A program made the position numbers and the translations under genes. A stretch of DNA of 21,284 nucleotides, taken from NCBI GenBank assembly GCA_004151065.3, contig NWUY0304030875.1, positions 1 to 21,284 of the forward strand, read 5' to 3'. The notes under the pieces are model-generated. The model searched no databases. It worked only from the letters and a program-made list of their open reading frames with translations, and had not been told where the DNA came from. The stretch comes from Larix sibirica (taxonomy: Eukaryota > Streptophyta > Pinopsida > Pinales > Pinaceae). Positions within the stretch are counted from its first letter, which is position 1; each line of letters begins with the position of its first letter. Positions 8,492 through 16,404 of the stretch are shown one piece after another.

Positions 8492-9420
8492 TTATCCATC
8501 TGTAGACGATACCCTTTATTAAGCAAATTTACCTACAACTCCACAATGAACGGTTGGTTGAATGGCTTTTGGCTTATTTGTGAATAGCAAATATATGTGC
8601 TGTTATGGCTTCTTTCTGTGAATGGATTATGTTCTGGCTTGCTTCGGAACTTCGCTAGGATGGATCGGATTGCCCGGCTCACACTTTAACCCTTTGGTAG
8701 GGTTGTTAATTAACCTTTACAAAGATCAGTTTGTAAGAGCATTTCTTTTCAACTTGTGCCCTCTGAGCAGCTCTATAGCGAAGAAACTTGCTTGTGTCCA
8801 TTCTTTTGAAAAAGAAAGAGAAGAAAGATAGAGTGCCTTAGCAGTAAGTTCCCATAGAGTTCAAGCTACCCTAAAGTAGTAAATAACTAGCCTTGTCCTC
8901 AAATATAGTATCCTAATATAATAAACAGAGAGTCTCCATTCCCATTGTAACAGGATGGCTTTCAAAATTATTGTTCTACGGCTTAAGTTACCAGGGTATA
9001 ATTCCACTAGCTCTATTACTTGGAACAGAATCACTCTCGCTCTAAGTTGAACTTTTGGCATCGATACGTCCTTCAATCCGAGTTAAAAAAAGCCTGGGTT
9101 TTATTATGACAGAAATAAAGTTTAGGTTACACATAGGAGAGGGGAATTAAACAAATGTTTCAAAAAGTGGCGTTTAACTATAACTAAAAATGACATTTGA
9201 ACACGTTTACTAACTACTAGGTGGAATGGACTCGCTACGAATGATTGCTCGCGATTCTAGGCTAAACGATAACTCGGCTGCTGCGGGCCGATCCAATCAA
9301 GAAAAGAGTCACCAGGCTTGCGTTTTCTGGCCATATTATTACTCTCTGGTTCGGGCTGGTATTATAACCACGTGGACTAGGAAAATAAAAGGGAATAAAA
9401 TGTGTGAAAACAATTAAGAC
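8492..9420. other. Intergenic, no gene recognised
   Basis: Two short frames (8622-8831 on + and 9226-9417 on +) are under 70 codons and resemble nothing known. The stretch 9226-9300 is locally more G+C-rich (CGCTACGAATGATTGCTCGC then GGCTGCTGCGGGCCGATCC) and looks like a separate insert. I could not match it to an intron core, rRNA or tRNA. Confidence 0.4.
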
Positions 9421-9465
9421 ATTTTAATAACTTATCTGGTGGGTGGCTGTAAACGCACCTTTTTA

Positions 9466-9487
9466 CCTTATATCTATATATCTATAT
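9466..9487. repeat. TATATC short tandem repeat
   Basis: TTATATCTATATATCTATAT consists of three imperfect TATATC units. Confidence 0.6.
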
Positions 9488-9589
9488 AAAATGCCTACTG
9501 TATTTACAGAGAACTATAACAGTTCTACCCCTATAAAATCAAATCTGGTAATGCCCATGGTAGCTATTCTATCTTTTTAGGCACACCCA

Positions 9590-9700
9590 TCTGGTACCAA
9601 TAGCAATAAATCTTACGCCAACGGACCAGTTGAACCTGATGCTGCACCTGAAGTTATCAATTCACCCGTTGTACCCATCGTAGTTACCAACAGTGCATGG
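9590..9700 (+). other. Possible scrap of Pro/Val/Glu/Ala-rich coding sequence
   Basis: One frame reads NGPVEPDAAPEVINSPVVPI before a stop near 9710, with near-periodic GTTGAACCT/GCACCTGAAGTT codons. The residue pattern resembles the minus-strand pattern at 1-112. It has no ATG close upstream and no domain. This is weak evidence and may be only a codon-like repeat. Confidence 0.25.
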
Positions 9701-9742
9701 AGCCTACTGTGATCTCTCTATACTTTCACCTGCCTTCCCGTC

Positions 9743-9812
9743 GAATCAGCACCGACAAGCCCTTAAACTTAGGACGGAGAAACTCCGGCAAACTATTTTC
9801 CGACCAACTACG
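9743..9812 (+). repeat. Diverged ~70 bp repeat, copy 1
   Basis: AATCAGCACCGACAAGCCCT...ACTTAGGACGGA...CAAACTATTTTCCGA aligns in order with 10885-10959 (AACCAGCAGCATCGAAAAAC...ACTTTAGTACGGA...AAAACTATTCTCCGA). It contains a compact perfect hairpin, CGGAG-AAA-CTCCG (9775-9787), which the other copy lacks. Confidence 0.55.
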
Positions 9813-10244
9813 ACATTCAATACCTCCTATTTGGGTATGCCTTTTAGGCTTTTATGTTCCCAAATAAGACTCCGAGCGATGAGGGGCAAGGTCCTTCCCG
9901 GCGTGAAGCTTCAAAAGAATGGTTAGCAAAAAGAACATATGCATGAGTTGCCTTTATACTGGATACAAAGTATTTCATTGCCCAATAAGGGGGGGAGGGT
10001 AAATATAGCATTAGCCAATAAGAGATATAGAGGAAATATTGCTTAGTGGGAGCTTTGGGGCCAGATCTCATAGATTGCAATTATTAAATAAGGCATATTG
10101 AGGGGGGATAGTAACCAATAAGAGTTGAAGAAAATGTTGTCGGAGCATTCACTAACAAGTTTACCATTTCAACTAACAAAAGCTGTTGAAGCTTACATAT
10201 ATTAGTACCTCTTAAAACCACTTAGAGGGGTTATCTACTTAGGA
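9813..10244. other. Intergenic, no gene recognised
   Basis: Contains repeated CCAATAAG words (TGCCCAATAAGGGGGGGAGG near 9979, TAGCCAATAAGAGATATAGA near 10013, TAACCAATAAGAGTTGAAGA near 10111), an imperfect tandem with spacings of about 35 and 98 bp. Open frames here are short and unassigned. Confidence 0.4.
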
Positions 10245-10281
10245 ACGGAGTTCTGTAAGCAAATTTTCTATGTAACTCCGT
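10245..10281. repeat. ACGGAGTT hairpin element, copy B
   Basis: ACGGAGTT (10245-10252) pairs perfectly with AACTCCGT (10274-10281) around a 21-nt loop. The interior differs from copies A and C. Upstream, TTAGTACCTCTTAAAACCAC then TTAG resembles the AGTACCTCTTTACTTAG that precedes copy C, so this may also be a remnant of the longer element. Confidence 0.65.
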
Positions 10282-10352
10282 CTTTATATGGGGTTACACA
10301 TATGAGTAAGCTAAGCAAAAGGGTACTCCTATAAAGGGCCACCCCTTCCTTC

Positions 10353-10386
10353 CTTAAATTACCAGTTATCAGAAGGCCAGGAAGGC
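10353..10386 (+). repeat. 34-nt dispersed repeat, copy 2
   Basis: Partner of 8458-8491 (27 of 34 identical by eye), in the same orientation. Confidence 0.55.
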
Positions 10387-10839
10387 ATGATGAATATTTA
10401 TAAATGGTACCCGCAGACACAATGAGGTGAGATATTTCGTGGTGATGATTCTGTGATTCCGTGGTGGGTGAGTTAGTGAGCGAGGTTACACAATGAGACC
10501 CCCATACACCTGCATTGCTAATTATATGATCTACGTTATTATATTAATCATTCCTCCGTAGAATTTACAATCGCTAAAGTACACGCCCGCAGCATACCCG
10601 CCTTCTCCCATTCTATACCGCTCACATTACGTGATATTTCCATTTATACCCTTTTCTATGGCTCGGTGCGAGCCCTATAGCTATATTACACTAGACCTAC
10701 AGCGATATTACTTTATTAACTTTTTTGAGGACCCTAGATAGATTACTTGCCTTAATGGAATACGATGTGTTCTAATATGATTTCATGAGCCTACTATATT
10801 TATTCTATATAGCTATCCACTTAAATAATTGAAAGATCT
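10387..10839. other. Intergenic, no gene recognised
   Basis: ACACAATGAG occurs twice (about 10418 and 10487) with GTGGTGATGATTCTGTG / GTGGTGGGTGAGTTAGTGAG between, a small local duplication. TAGACCTACAGCGATATTAC and GAGCCCTATAGCTATATTAC near 10670-10710 are another diverged pair. No coding sequence is recognised. Confidence 0.4.
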
Positions 10840-10875
10840 TTATAATATATAATATATATAATTATAAATAATAGC
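10840..10875. other. A+T-only patch
   Basis: TATAATATATAATATATATA followed by ATTATAAATAATA contains almost no G or C. Confidence 0.7.
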
Positions 10876-10884
10876 TTCCCATTG

Positions 10885-10959
10885 AACCAGCAGCATCGAA
10901 AAACCCTGCCTTACTTTAGTACGGATCGACTTCGAAAAACTATTCTCCGAATCAATCAC
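10885..10959 (+). repeat. Diverged ~75 bp repeat, copy 2
   Basis: Partner of 9743-9812, in the same order and orientation. Copy-specific small insertions separate the shared blocks. Confidence 0.55.
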
Positions 10960-11249
10960 CAAATCAATGTTTCATAGGTCGGGTTAGTTGAGCGAAGCGT
11001 TCTGCCAGCGAGCTCTTCCTTCATAGGTGGGGTAGCAAGTAAGAAAGCGGGCATCAGCCGGAGTTATTAGTTGTTCACAGGTTTAAAGGCTTGGGCAATA
11101 AAAAGGCAGCCGCCCACAGTAAAATAAAATAAAGCAATTAATAATAACGTAAGTAAGTGCGCCTGTACTATAGGCCGAATTAAGCATATTATGATATATT
11201 CATTTGTAAAATTTATTTGCATATCGTTATTGGTGTAATGACTTGTGGC
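10960..11249. other. Intergenic, nothing recognised
   Basis: Short imperfect duplication TTCATAGGTCGGGTTAGTTG (about 10971) and CTTCATAGGTGGGGTAGCAAG (about 11020). No other signal. Confidence 0.4.
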
Positions 11250-11345
11250 TAAAGGCTGGCGACTTCTGTAAAAAGGAAGGATAGAGGCCTTTTGTGAAAG
11301 GCTCCCGTTTCAAGGTGAAAGACTGGCTTCTTGTGAAAGAAATTA
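11250..11345 (+). repeat. GAAAGG / GGCTTC repeat cluster
   Basis: AAAGGCTGGCGACTTCTGTAAAAAGGAAGG, TTTTGTGAAAGGCTCCCG, AAGGTGAAAGACTGGCTTC and TTGTGAAAGAA are diverged copies of a short unit also seen at 115-425 and, inverted, at 16405-16465. Confidence 0.45.
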
Positions 11346-11803
11346 AGCTTAATCTTCCTTCCTTTTCTTCCTTTATACATGTAAGTCTGCTCCCCCCCCT
11401 TTTCTGCACTTTGTTCGCTGTCTATATTATTTTTATCCTACTGTTTACTTACTTCCTGATCCCCTTGTCCCCTGCCTCCCTGCTTTATGTTCTCGCTTCC
11501 TTGGTTTCCATTCTAACTATTGCTTCACTGGGGCTCCTGATCTTGCATTCTTGGTTCTTGCTTTCGCTTCCTGGGCTCTGTCCCTGCTTTCTCGCTTCTT
11601 CTGGGCCCCTAAGCCCCCCACTATTTCTTATTCCCGTCCATCTTTTCCTTATGCCTCCTGTTCCTAGTATATGGCCTTCATTCCTTCCTCTGCCCTATCA
11701 TCTCAATGGTATTTGTCCTATTTGGCATATTAGAAGCGCTTTTTATTCTTTAATCTATCGCCCCAGAATTAAAGCTATTCTATTGACTGGACCAGACCAG
11801 TAG
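11340..11803 (+). other. Pyrimidine-rich block with a long but probably spurious open frame
   Basis: The + strand is C/T-dominated, with cryptic repeats CTCGCTTCCTTGG (about 11491), TTTCGCTTCCTGGG (about 11563) and TTTCTCGCTTCTTCTGGG (about 11588). A frame from 11294 stays open for 169 codons to 11803 and predicts a very Leu/Pro/Ser-rich hydrophobic peptide. It begins at a GTG, and the first in-frame ATG is at 11651, leaving only about 50 codons. T/C-rich DNA avoids stop codons on this strand and encodes Leu, Ser, Pro and Phe whatever the frame, so I treat the frame as a composition artefact. A chimeric mitochondrial membrane ORF is the alternative. Confidence 0.4.
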
Positions 11804-11825
11804 CAAATGAACCAGCCAACAGAGT

Positions 11826-11961
11826 CATTGTGGGCGGCCTTGTAGGAGTACCTCTTTACTTAGCTTAATAATATGCATTACCATTAATGCTTTCTAAATT
11901 TTTAGTTATATAAAAATATATTATAACGGAGTTGCTTAGTGAATTCACTAATGAACTCCAA
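11826..11961 (+). repeat. Dispersed element with terminal palindrome, copy C
   Basis: The left block CATTGTGGGCGGCC...AGTACCTCTTTACTTAGCTT (11826-11876) is shared with 6831-6890. The right end is a nested palindrome: GGAGTT (11928-11933) pairs with AACTCC (11954-11959), and between them TTAGTGAATTCACTAA (11936-11951) is a perfect 16-nt palindrome. The left arm with its ACGG prefix matches hairpin copies A and B. This is the most complete copy of the family in the window. Confidence 0.65.
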
Positions 11962-13119
11962 CCCTGCATGCAACCCATAGCTGTAAAGTTGCCCCTGTAA
12001 AGTTGAGATAAATAGAATATATATACATAACCCAGTGGGTTAGGATCAACCCCAATGCCGGTAATTTCCACGTCCAAAAGCAAGAAAGATCCTAAGTACT
12101 TAGAATTTGAAACAAAAAAAGGGTGTAAAATTGTATAGGGAAAATGTGAAAAAGCATATTCTATTTTATAACTGGAAAAAATCTTTTTTAGGGTGGTCTA
12201 TCGCCGCCAAGAGATGCAACTTCATTAAATATAACTTGGTTTCAATTCGTTATTGTGTTTAAGTAATAATTAATCCAAAAATAGCACGATGCAGTAGGAT
12301 AAGGTGCCCCTGGTTAGTATACCAAGCAACAATTTGAAAATAAAGGAAGCCCTTACATCGAAATTACATGGATTTCACCTGAAAAGAATCAAAATATGGG
12401 ATAGCATAATCTAATAAGTAATGAAGGATTGAATCCTCAAGGGGGAGAGGGTTAGAACCAATTTCGAGAATCTGAAAGATATCCTGACCTGCAAGGAGGT
12501 CCTTATGAAACTGAAGTGTGGCCCAACCCGCTCTCTTTTGTTGATGCTAAGTCGTTATGGGAGCTGTGGCAACCTATCTTTAAGATAGGAATAGAAGGCG
12601 TAAAGAGATTAAGTGTGTAAGGAAGAAGTGTTATAGAGGTATATAAGAAGGTAGTAGAACGCCCCCATGATTAGCTGCGCTGTCTCTTATTCCCAGCCTG
12701 ATTCGCGCATTGGAACACGTTCATTTGGCTCTTTCCACAAGGGTTAGTGATTCCTTGCGTCAAATTCCCTTCGGTTCATAATAAACAAAAAGTATTATGT
12801 CAAAGTGTATTGACTCCTTCCTGCCTCAAGCATGTGTTCTCGGCCTCCAGAGGATGGATATATTTGTCAGTAACGATTTGCATTTGCATCACCACAATGT
12901 CTGTCGAAGTCTCCTCGCTAACTCACTCCACCACTACCTGACTGACTCAACTCACTACCGTGTTTGGTCCAAGATCAAGGTTGGTCAGTTGAACCCTCCT
13001 CTCTCTAAAAGGTCAATGAAAGAATCAACCCCATAAGCATCATCAATCAATCGCGGATCAATAAATAAAGAAATCCCGACATGATAGGCTGGAGCGTATG
13101 ACTACTTTATTTCTTCCTC
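11962..13119. other. Intergenic, no gene recognised
   Basis: Over 1 kb without a recognisable gene. Two overlapping short frames on + (12747-12941 and 12797-13036) are 64 and 79 codons, one His-rich (residues LHLHHHN), with no match I know. The segment 12090-12330 is A+T-rich. The segment 12660-13030 is more G+C-rich and has locally simple CTCACTCCACCACTACCTGA and CTGACTCAACTCACTACC words. I see no intron domain or tRNA. Confidence 0.4.
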
Positions 13120-13210
13120 TGTTGGAAGGGTTTGAGTAGAGGTCGTAGGAGAAGGTCGAAGCACAAGGACAGGAAGTCCACCCAGTAAGGAGACACCAAG
13201 TGAAGTGAGG
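13120..13210. other. Purine-rich GAAG/GGA block
   Basis: AGAGGTCGTAGGAGAAGGTCG, GACAGGAAGTCC, AAGGAGACACCAAGTGAAG and GAGGACACCAACGG form a short A/G-rich, locally repetitive tract (GACACCAA occurs twice, about 20 bp apart). Confidence 0.4.
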
Positions 13211-13540
13211 ACACCAACGGCCACCACGCTAGAACTAACCTAACTTATAACAGCGAATACACCAATCATCAAATACGGAATGATTTACACTGCGAGGAAC
13301 ACCTATACCTGTGTGATCAATCTTACTGCCTGCCTTCAGCGCTTAAAGACCTAACCTTCATCTACTTTATTTAGACCTCGATTGATCAACCGGACCTCCA
13401 AAATATACAACTTGACAGTGGCCTTGACCTTAAAGTAAGGATAGCCTTAGTAGGGTCTTCCTTTAAACAAAAACAAAAACAAAATTAGAACCTGTATTTA
13501 AAGGACGGGTAACCTTTAGAGCTATTCGAATTGACTGCTC
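13211..13540. other. Intergenic, pyrimidine-biased, no gene recognised
   Basis: GACCTAACCTTCATC, TAGACCTCG, CGGACCTCC and GGCCTTGACCTTAAAG words at about 13350-13430 resemble the ACCT-word fields at 851-1110 and 6240-6740. A short AAACAAAAACAAAAACAAAA run lies near 13467-13483. Confidence 0.4.
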
Positions 13541-13740
13541 GGCTAGATATACTCAGCTGCTTGGCTACTCCACTTGGCTTGGATAATATCAGACTGGGAT
13601 ACTCGACGTGGCTGCTCGGTTGGGCTAAATGACAGTCAGTACGAAAGTCCGGTCAGTTATAGAAAACTATTCTCAGTCAGTGCGTCTACTCCATGGGAAA
13701 CTATGCTCATCAAACTAGAATCAGTGAGTGCATAAACCTA
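13540..13740 (+). repeat. Degenerate tandem repeats (GCTCGGCT and CAGTCAGTGMG units)
   Basis: The first half repeats GACTGCTCGGCTAGATATAC, GCTGCTTGGCTACTCCACTT, GACTGGGATACTCGACGTGG and GCTGCTCGGTTGGGCTA. The second half repeats GAAAACTATTCTCAGTCAGT and GGAAACTATGCTCATCAAAC...CAGTGAGTGC about 45 bp apart. Units are heavily diverged and no reading frame is preserved. Confidence 0.45.
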
Positions 13741-13879
13741 GGGAGGGTCAGTGCACACAGGAACGAGAAGCAAAGGTAGCCCCTTAATTCACTGACAGAT
13801 CACGTACCCTTTCATGAATAAACTCTCCATCTTATAGGAAAAGATTTACCCAGTGAACTGAAAACTGATTGGATTTTAT
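13741..13879. other. Short intergenic stretch
   Basis: GCCCCTTAATTCACTGACAG near 13781 shares GCCCCTTAATT with 15109-15119. Nothing else recognised. Confidence 0.35.
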
Positions 13880-14178
13880 ATACTGATTAGTCTTACGATA
13901 GAGGCGCGTTACCAACTGATGAGTGTTCTGAATAGACAAGTTCAACTGAACCATCTGCCAAGAGAGGTGGGACTACAGACGGACAACAGCTAACATAGAT
14001 TCTGGGGCGGGGCACTATGCAATGACTTATGCTCGATACTGATTGGTCTTCTGGAGAGGGACATTATCAACTGCCACATCTTACGGGAGAGCCATCGGTT
14101 CGATTCTATAAACTTAGGGGGTCTTCTTTGGAGGCAAGTTCCAACTGATACATATTCTGGGAGAGGAGTTACAACTGA
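13880..14178 (+). repeat. Degenerate tandem array ending in CAACTGA
   Basis: Recurring units of roughly 30-40 bp share 'TACTGATTxGTCTT - GGAGAGG - TTAxCAACTGA': ATACTGATTAGTCTTACGAT...TTACCAACTGA (from 13879), GAGTGTTCTGAATAGACAAG then TTCAACTGA, ATACTGATTGGTCTTCTGGA then GAGGGACATTATCAACTG (from 14037), GTCTTCTTTGGAGGCAAGTT then CCAACTGA, and ATTCTGGGAGAGGAGTTACA then ACTGA (to 14178). The consensus is recognisable but no two units are identical. Confidence 0.5.
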
Positions 14179-14400
14179 CCCAATAACACGCCTCCCATCA
14201 AGGTACAATTGAGGGACTACACTGGGGAAGGCCGCTTCGCAAGCTACCAATTATATTGATTCACTTGATCGAACACATAGTTGAAGGTTAGGCAGGCCAC
14301 CGGACGGGAACGAAAAAGAAAACATCCGAAAGGGGGCAGAGCGGTACCACCCCCAAGCTTAAGTTAAGACGGTCTTCACTCCAATGGACGGGACTCTATC
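14179..14400. other. Intergenic, nothing recognised
   Basis: No repeat or fold that I can support. Minus-strand frames spanning 13990-14250 overlap the tandem array and are not convincing. Confidence 0.35.
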
Positions 14401-14450
14401 TTTAGGCTTGTTTCCATCACCGGGGCTTAAGGCTTTATTCCATCCAAATA
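14401..14450 (-). repeat. Inverted pair of GATGGAAACAAGCC family units
   Basis: On the minus strand this reads TTTGGATGGAATAAAGCCTT, then AAGCCCCGGTGATGGAAACA and AGCCTAAA. These are two adjacent units of the family clustered at 7168-8110, in the opposite orientation. The first unit is closest to the 8050 copy and the second to the 7797 copy. Confidence 0.6.
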
Positions 14451-14734
14451 GGGGAACAACTTGGTCCAGTAGTTCACAAATAGACTCTAGTCCAGAGGCG
14501 ACGGGTTAGCCTGCTTGCGCATCCTTTGCCCTTGTTTAAAAGGGCTATTTTATTATTATCCATGATCGAGACGGGGTTATATATTCATCAAGTAGAAATA
14601 AAGCTAAGCATCGAAATAAACTCTTGTATCAACAGCATGGAGTAGATCAAATTATTATTATGATTATCAATTATGGTGCCTTGGCCCCTCCAATTTCATT
14701 AATAAAAAACATAGAATGAAGCATTATTCTTGTG
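14451..14734. other. Intergenic, nothing recognised
   Basis: A+T-rich with an ATTATTATTATGATTATCAA patch near 14651. No gene. Confidence 0.4.
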
Positions 14735-14735
14735 C

Positions 14736-14900
14736 ATTAACATATGTAAGCCTCTTCATTCCATCCATCTAGCTGAGGTATATTACCCCAATGACCGACT
14801 GCTGCCTATGACCTGCTGTCTGTTTATGATTGGCTATGTATGACTGCCGAACTTTTGTTTCATTTACATATGTAAAACGGCATTGCCTCATTTCTTCCCT
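14736..14900 (+). repeat. Imperfect direct repeat around ACATATGTAA
   Basis: CATTAACATATGTAAGCC...CTTCATTCC (about 14736-14763) and CATTTACATATGTAAAACGG...CTCATTTCTTCC (about 14861-14899) are diverged copies about 126 bp apart. Between them, GACTGCTGCCTATGACCTGC and GGCTATGTATGACTGCCG form another small diverged pair. Confidence 0.45.
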
Positions 14901-14921
14901 CGGCCCTTGGTTTATCCCTCC

Positions 14922-14944
14922 CTCTCCCAGCAAGTGGCGGGGTT
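14922..14944 (+). repeat. 23-nt dispersed repeat, copy 2
   Basis: Partner of 7302-7324 (21 of 23 identical by eye), in the same orientation. Confidence 0.6.
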
Positions 14945-15119
14945 ACCGCTTTACCTAAAATAAAATTTATGCTGGCCTGCCCAAAAGCGTATCCACAGTG
15001 GTAAATATTTTAAGGTTCCTTGGCGGGTATGCGCGCGATATGAGCGCTTTTGCAAGTGCTTCCAAAGTACCAGAAAAGAGCCAAGCCAAGTCAATAAGTG
15101 AGGCTAATGCCCCTTAATT
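14945..15119. other. Short intergenic stretch
   Basis: ATGCGCGCGATATGAGCGC near 15029-15047 is a partly self-complementary G+C-rich patch. No gene. Confidence 0.35.
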
Positions 15120-15300
15120 GACGAAGTGTTTCTATAACCTAAATATAAGAATACCATACAGAGAGGCAGGCAGGGATTGAAGAGGAAGTTAAAGGCTTAA
15201 CTGAATAAGGAACTAACTTAATAGTAAGGACTACGCGGTAAGGAAGGGGGAAATGAGTTAAAGCAGGTAAGGTACGCGCACTATAAGGGGGTATGAGGCT
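15120..15300 (+). repeat. Purine-rich GTAAGG field
   Basis: TAAGGACTACGCGGTAAGGA...GGGGG (from 15225) and TAAGGTACGCGCACTATAAG...GGGGG (from 15268) are diverged copies about 43 bp apart. The surrounding DNA is A/G-rich (AGAGGCAGGCAGGGATTGAA, GAGGAAGTTAAAGG). Confidence 0.4.
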
Positions 15301-15347
15301 GGCTAGCAGCGTGAGTGGTTAAGTTGGGTGCTTATTTCCAATGATCC

Positions 15348-15404
15348 CCGGGCAGCAGGTTCGGAGCCCGGAAGAAGAGGCACGATAGTTAGTTAACAGG
15401 CCGA
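15348..15404 (+). repeat. Partial third copy of the GAGCCCGGAAGA repeat, with hairpin
   Basis: GAGCCCGGAAGAA (15364-15376) is identical to 3585-3597, and AACAGGCCGA (15395-15404) resembles the GGCAGGCCGA that ends the two longer copies at 3609 and 20341. CCGGGC (15348-15353) pairs with GCCCGG (15366-15371) around a 12-nt loop. The surrounding 15301-15376 superficially resembles a tRNA but does not fold as one. Confidence 0.45.
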
Positions 15405-15575
15405 ACAGACCTGAAAATAATATACAGTAGTTGCTTGTAGAAGCAGCTAAGACCCAGTGGGTGGAGTGCAACTGGAATGCTGGAATAGCTGGGCTGGTCG
15501 TATTACTTCTTTATAGGAAAGAAAGGGTCAACTTCCATGGGAGTAGGACTGGTGTCATAGTTATGCTTTATATAT

Positions 15576-15890
15576 ATGTGGGAAGGAATAACTTCAATAA
15601 GTAAGAACTGCCAAATCAATTCCTGCCCTCTATCTTTGATTTATTTGCTTACGCTGCTCAGGGTACTAGCTTATTCGCCGACGTTAAGAAATGACTCTTT
15701 TTATTTCAAATCCAAGTTGCATTATATTTATCATATAATGGTTCTATTTTGCTTTGCTGTAGCTCATAAGTTACTACTCTTTCTTTATAATATAAAAAAT
15801 TCCAAATTTGGATTTTCATATTGTATGATCAGTAAACCAATTTATTTAGAGAATAACAGACAGTTTCACTACAGCTTGAAAACTACATAG
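15576..15890 (+). CDS. Hypothetical 104-codon open frame, unrecognised
   Basis: ATG at 15576, stop at 15888-15890. The peptide is rich in Leu, Ile, Ser, Tyr, Phe and Lys, with hydrophobic stretches near residues 19-33 and 53-71 that could span a membrane. I recognise no family. The DNA from about 15560 to 15900 is more A+T-rich and less repetitive than its surroundings, which could mean a separate insert. There is no recognisable neighbour, intron boundary or RNA-editing context to support expression. A short unassigned mitochondrial ORF, a degraded insert or a chance frame are all possible; chance is the safest reading. Confidence 0.15.
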   Translation: MWEGITSISKNCQINSCPLSLIYLLTLLRVLAYSPTLRNDSFYFKSKLHYIYHIMVLFCFAVAHKLLLFLYNIKNSKFGFSYCMISKPIYLENNRQFHYSLKTT

Positions 15891-16160
15891 TCTATATAGA
15901 GTCCAGTCATTTACGTTTTCATTTCAATCAAATCAAAAGTGAATAGAGAATCGCCCTGACTTAACCCACGCACTAATGGAAGGGTTTATGGATGGCTAAA
16001 CCTGACCCGCCTTCTCTCTTTGATCTTTATACCTGAGCAGCACCTACTACACTGGTCCAACTTGCCAACAGACGAGATAAGATAAGTCCAATAACCCCCA
16101 TAATTCACAGTTAACTCGTCATTACGAGCCCTAGGGAACCCAACCTCTGGAAGGACAACT
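15891..16160. other. Intergenic, nothing recognised
   Basis: GAGATAAGATAAG near 16074 recurs as AGATAAGATAAGAG near 21163. No gene. Confidence 0.35.
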
Positions 16161-16216
16161 ATTGGGGACACAACCCCAGCCGAACACTACAAAGGGGGAT
16201 ACAACCCCCTGGAAGC
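16161..16216. repeat. Two tandem G4/C4 and G5/C5 mini-hairpins
   Basis: GGGG-ACACAA-CCCC (16164-16177) and GGGGG-ATACAA-CCCCC (16194-16209) are consecutive hairpins with 6-nt loops of nearly the same sequence, repeating with a period of about 30 bp. A CCCGGGG word (16213-16219) follows at about the same spacing. Confidence 0.65.
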
Positions 16217-16404
16217 CACTTGCCCGGGGAAAAGGAGGGCGAGCACTACCGAAGCTTTATGAATTATGCGCCCTTGCTGCGCGAGCGGGGTGCATGGGGC
16301 ACTGATTTATTTTATTTATTTGGGTTGATGAGGAGTTGGAGGAGGAGCTGGATTAGTATACCAGAGCCACGAAACACAGGGAAAACACGACCCATTCAAC
16401 TTAC
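16217..16404. other. Intergenic, nothing recognised
   Basis: A GAGGAGTTGGAGGAGGAGCT patch near 16330. Short frames here carry no recognisable motif. Confidence 0.35.

Noticed and set aside
11294-11803. 169-codon hydrophobic open frame as a membrane protein gene
   Set aside because: It starts at GTG, its first in-frame ATG is at 11651, and the Leu/Ser/Pro content follows directly from a C/T-rich repetitive tract.
12747-13036. Two overlapping short frames with a His-rich word as a small metal-binding protein
   Set aside because: The frames overlap in different phases, the His run comes from a CATCACCACAA patch, and no conserved spacing of ligands is visible.
13990-14250. 86-codon minus-strand frame as a gene
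   Set aside because: It lies almost wholly inside the degenerate tandem array at 13880-14178 and has no recognisable motif.
15301-15376. tRNA-like stretch (GTGAGTGGTTAAGT and CAGGTTCGGAGCCC words)
   Set aside because: The D-arm and T-arm words look tempting, but no acceptor stem pairs, no anticodon stem forms, and the only solid pairing (CCGGGC/GCCCGG) is incompatible with a cloverleaf.
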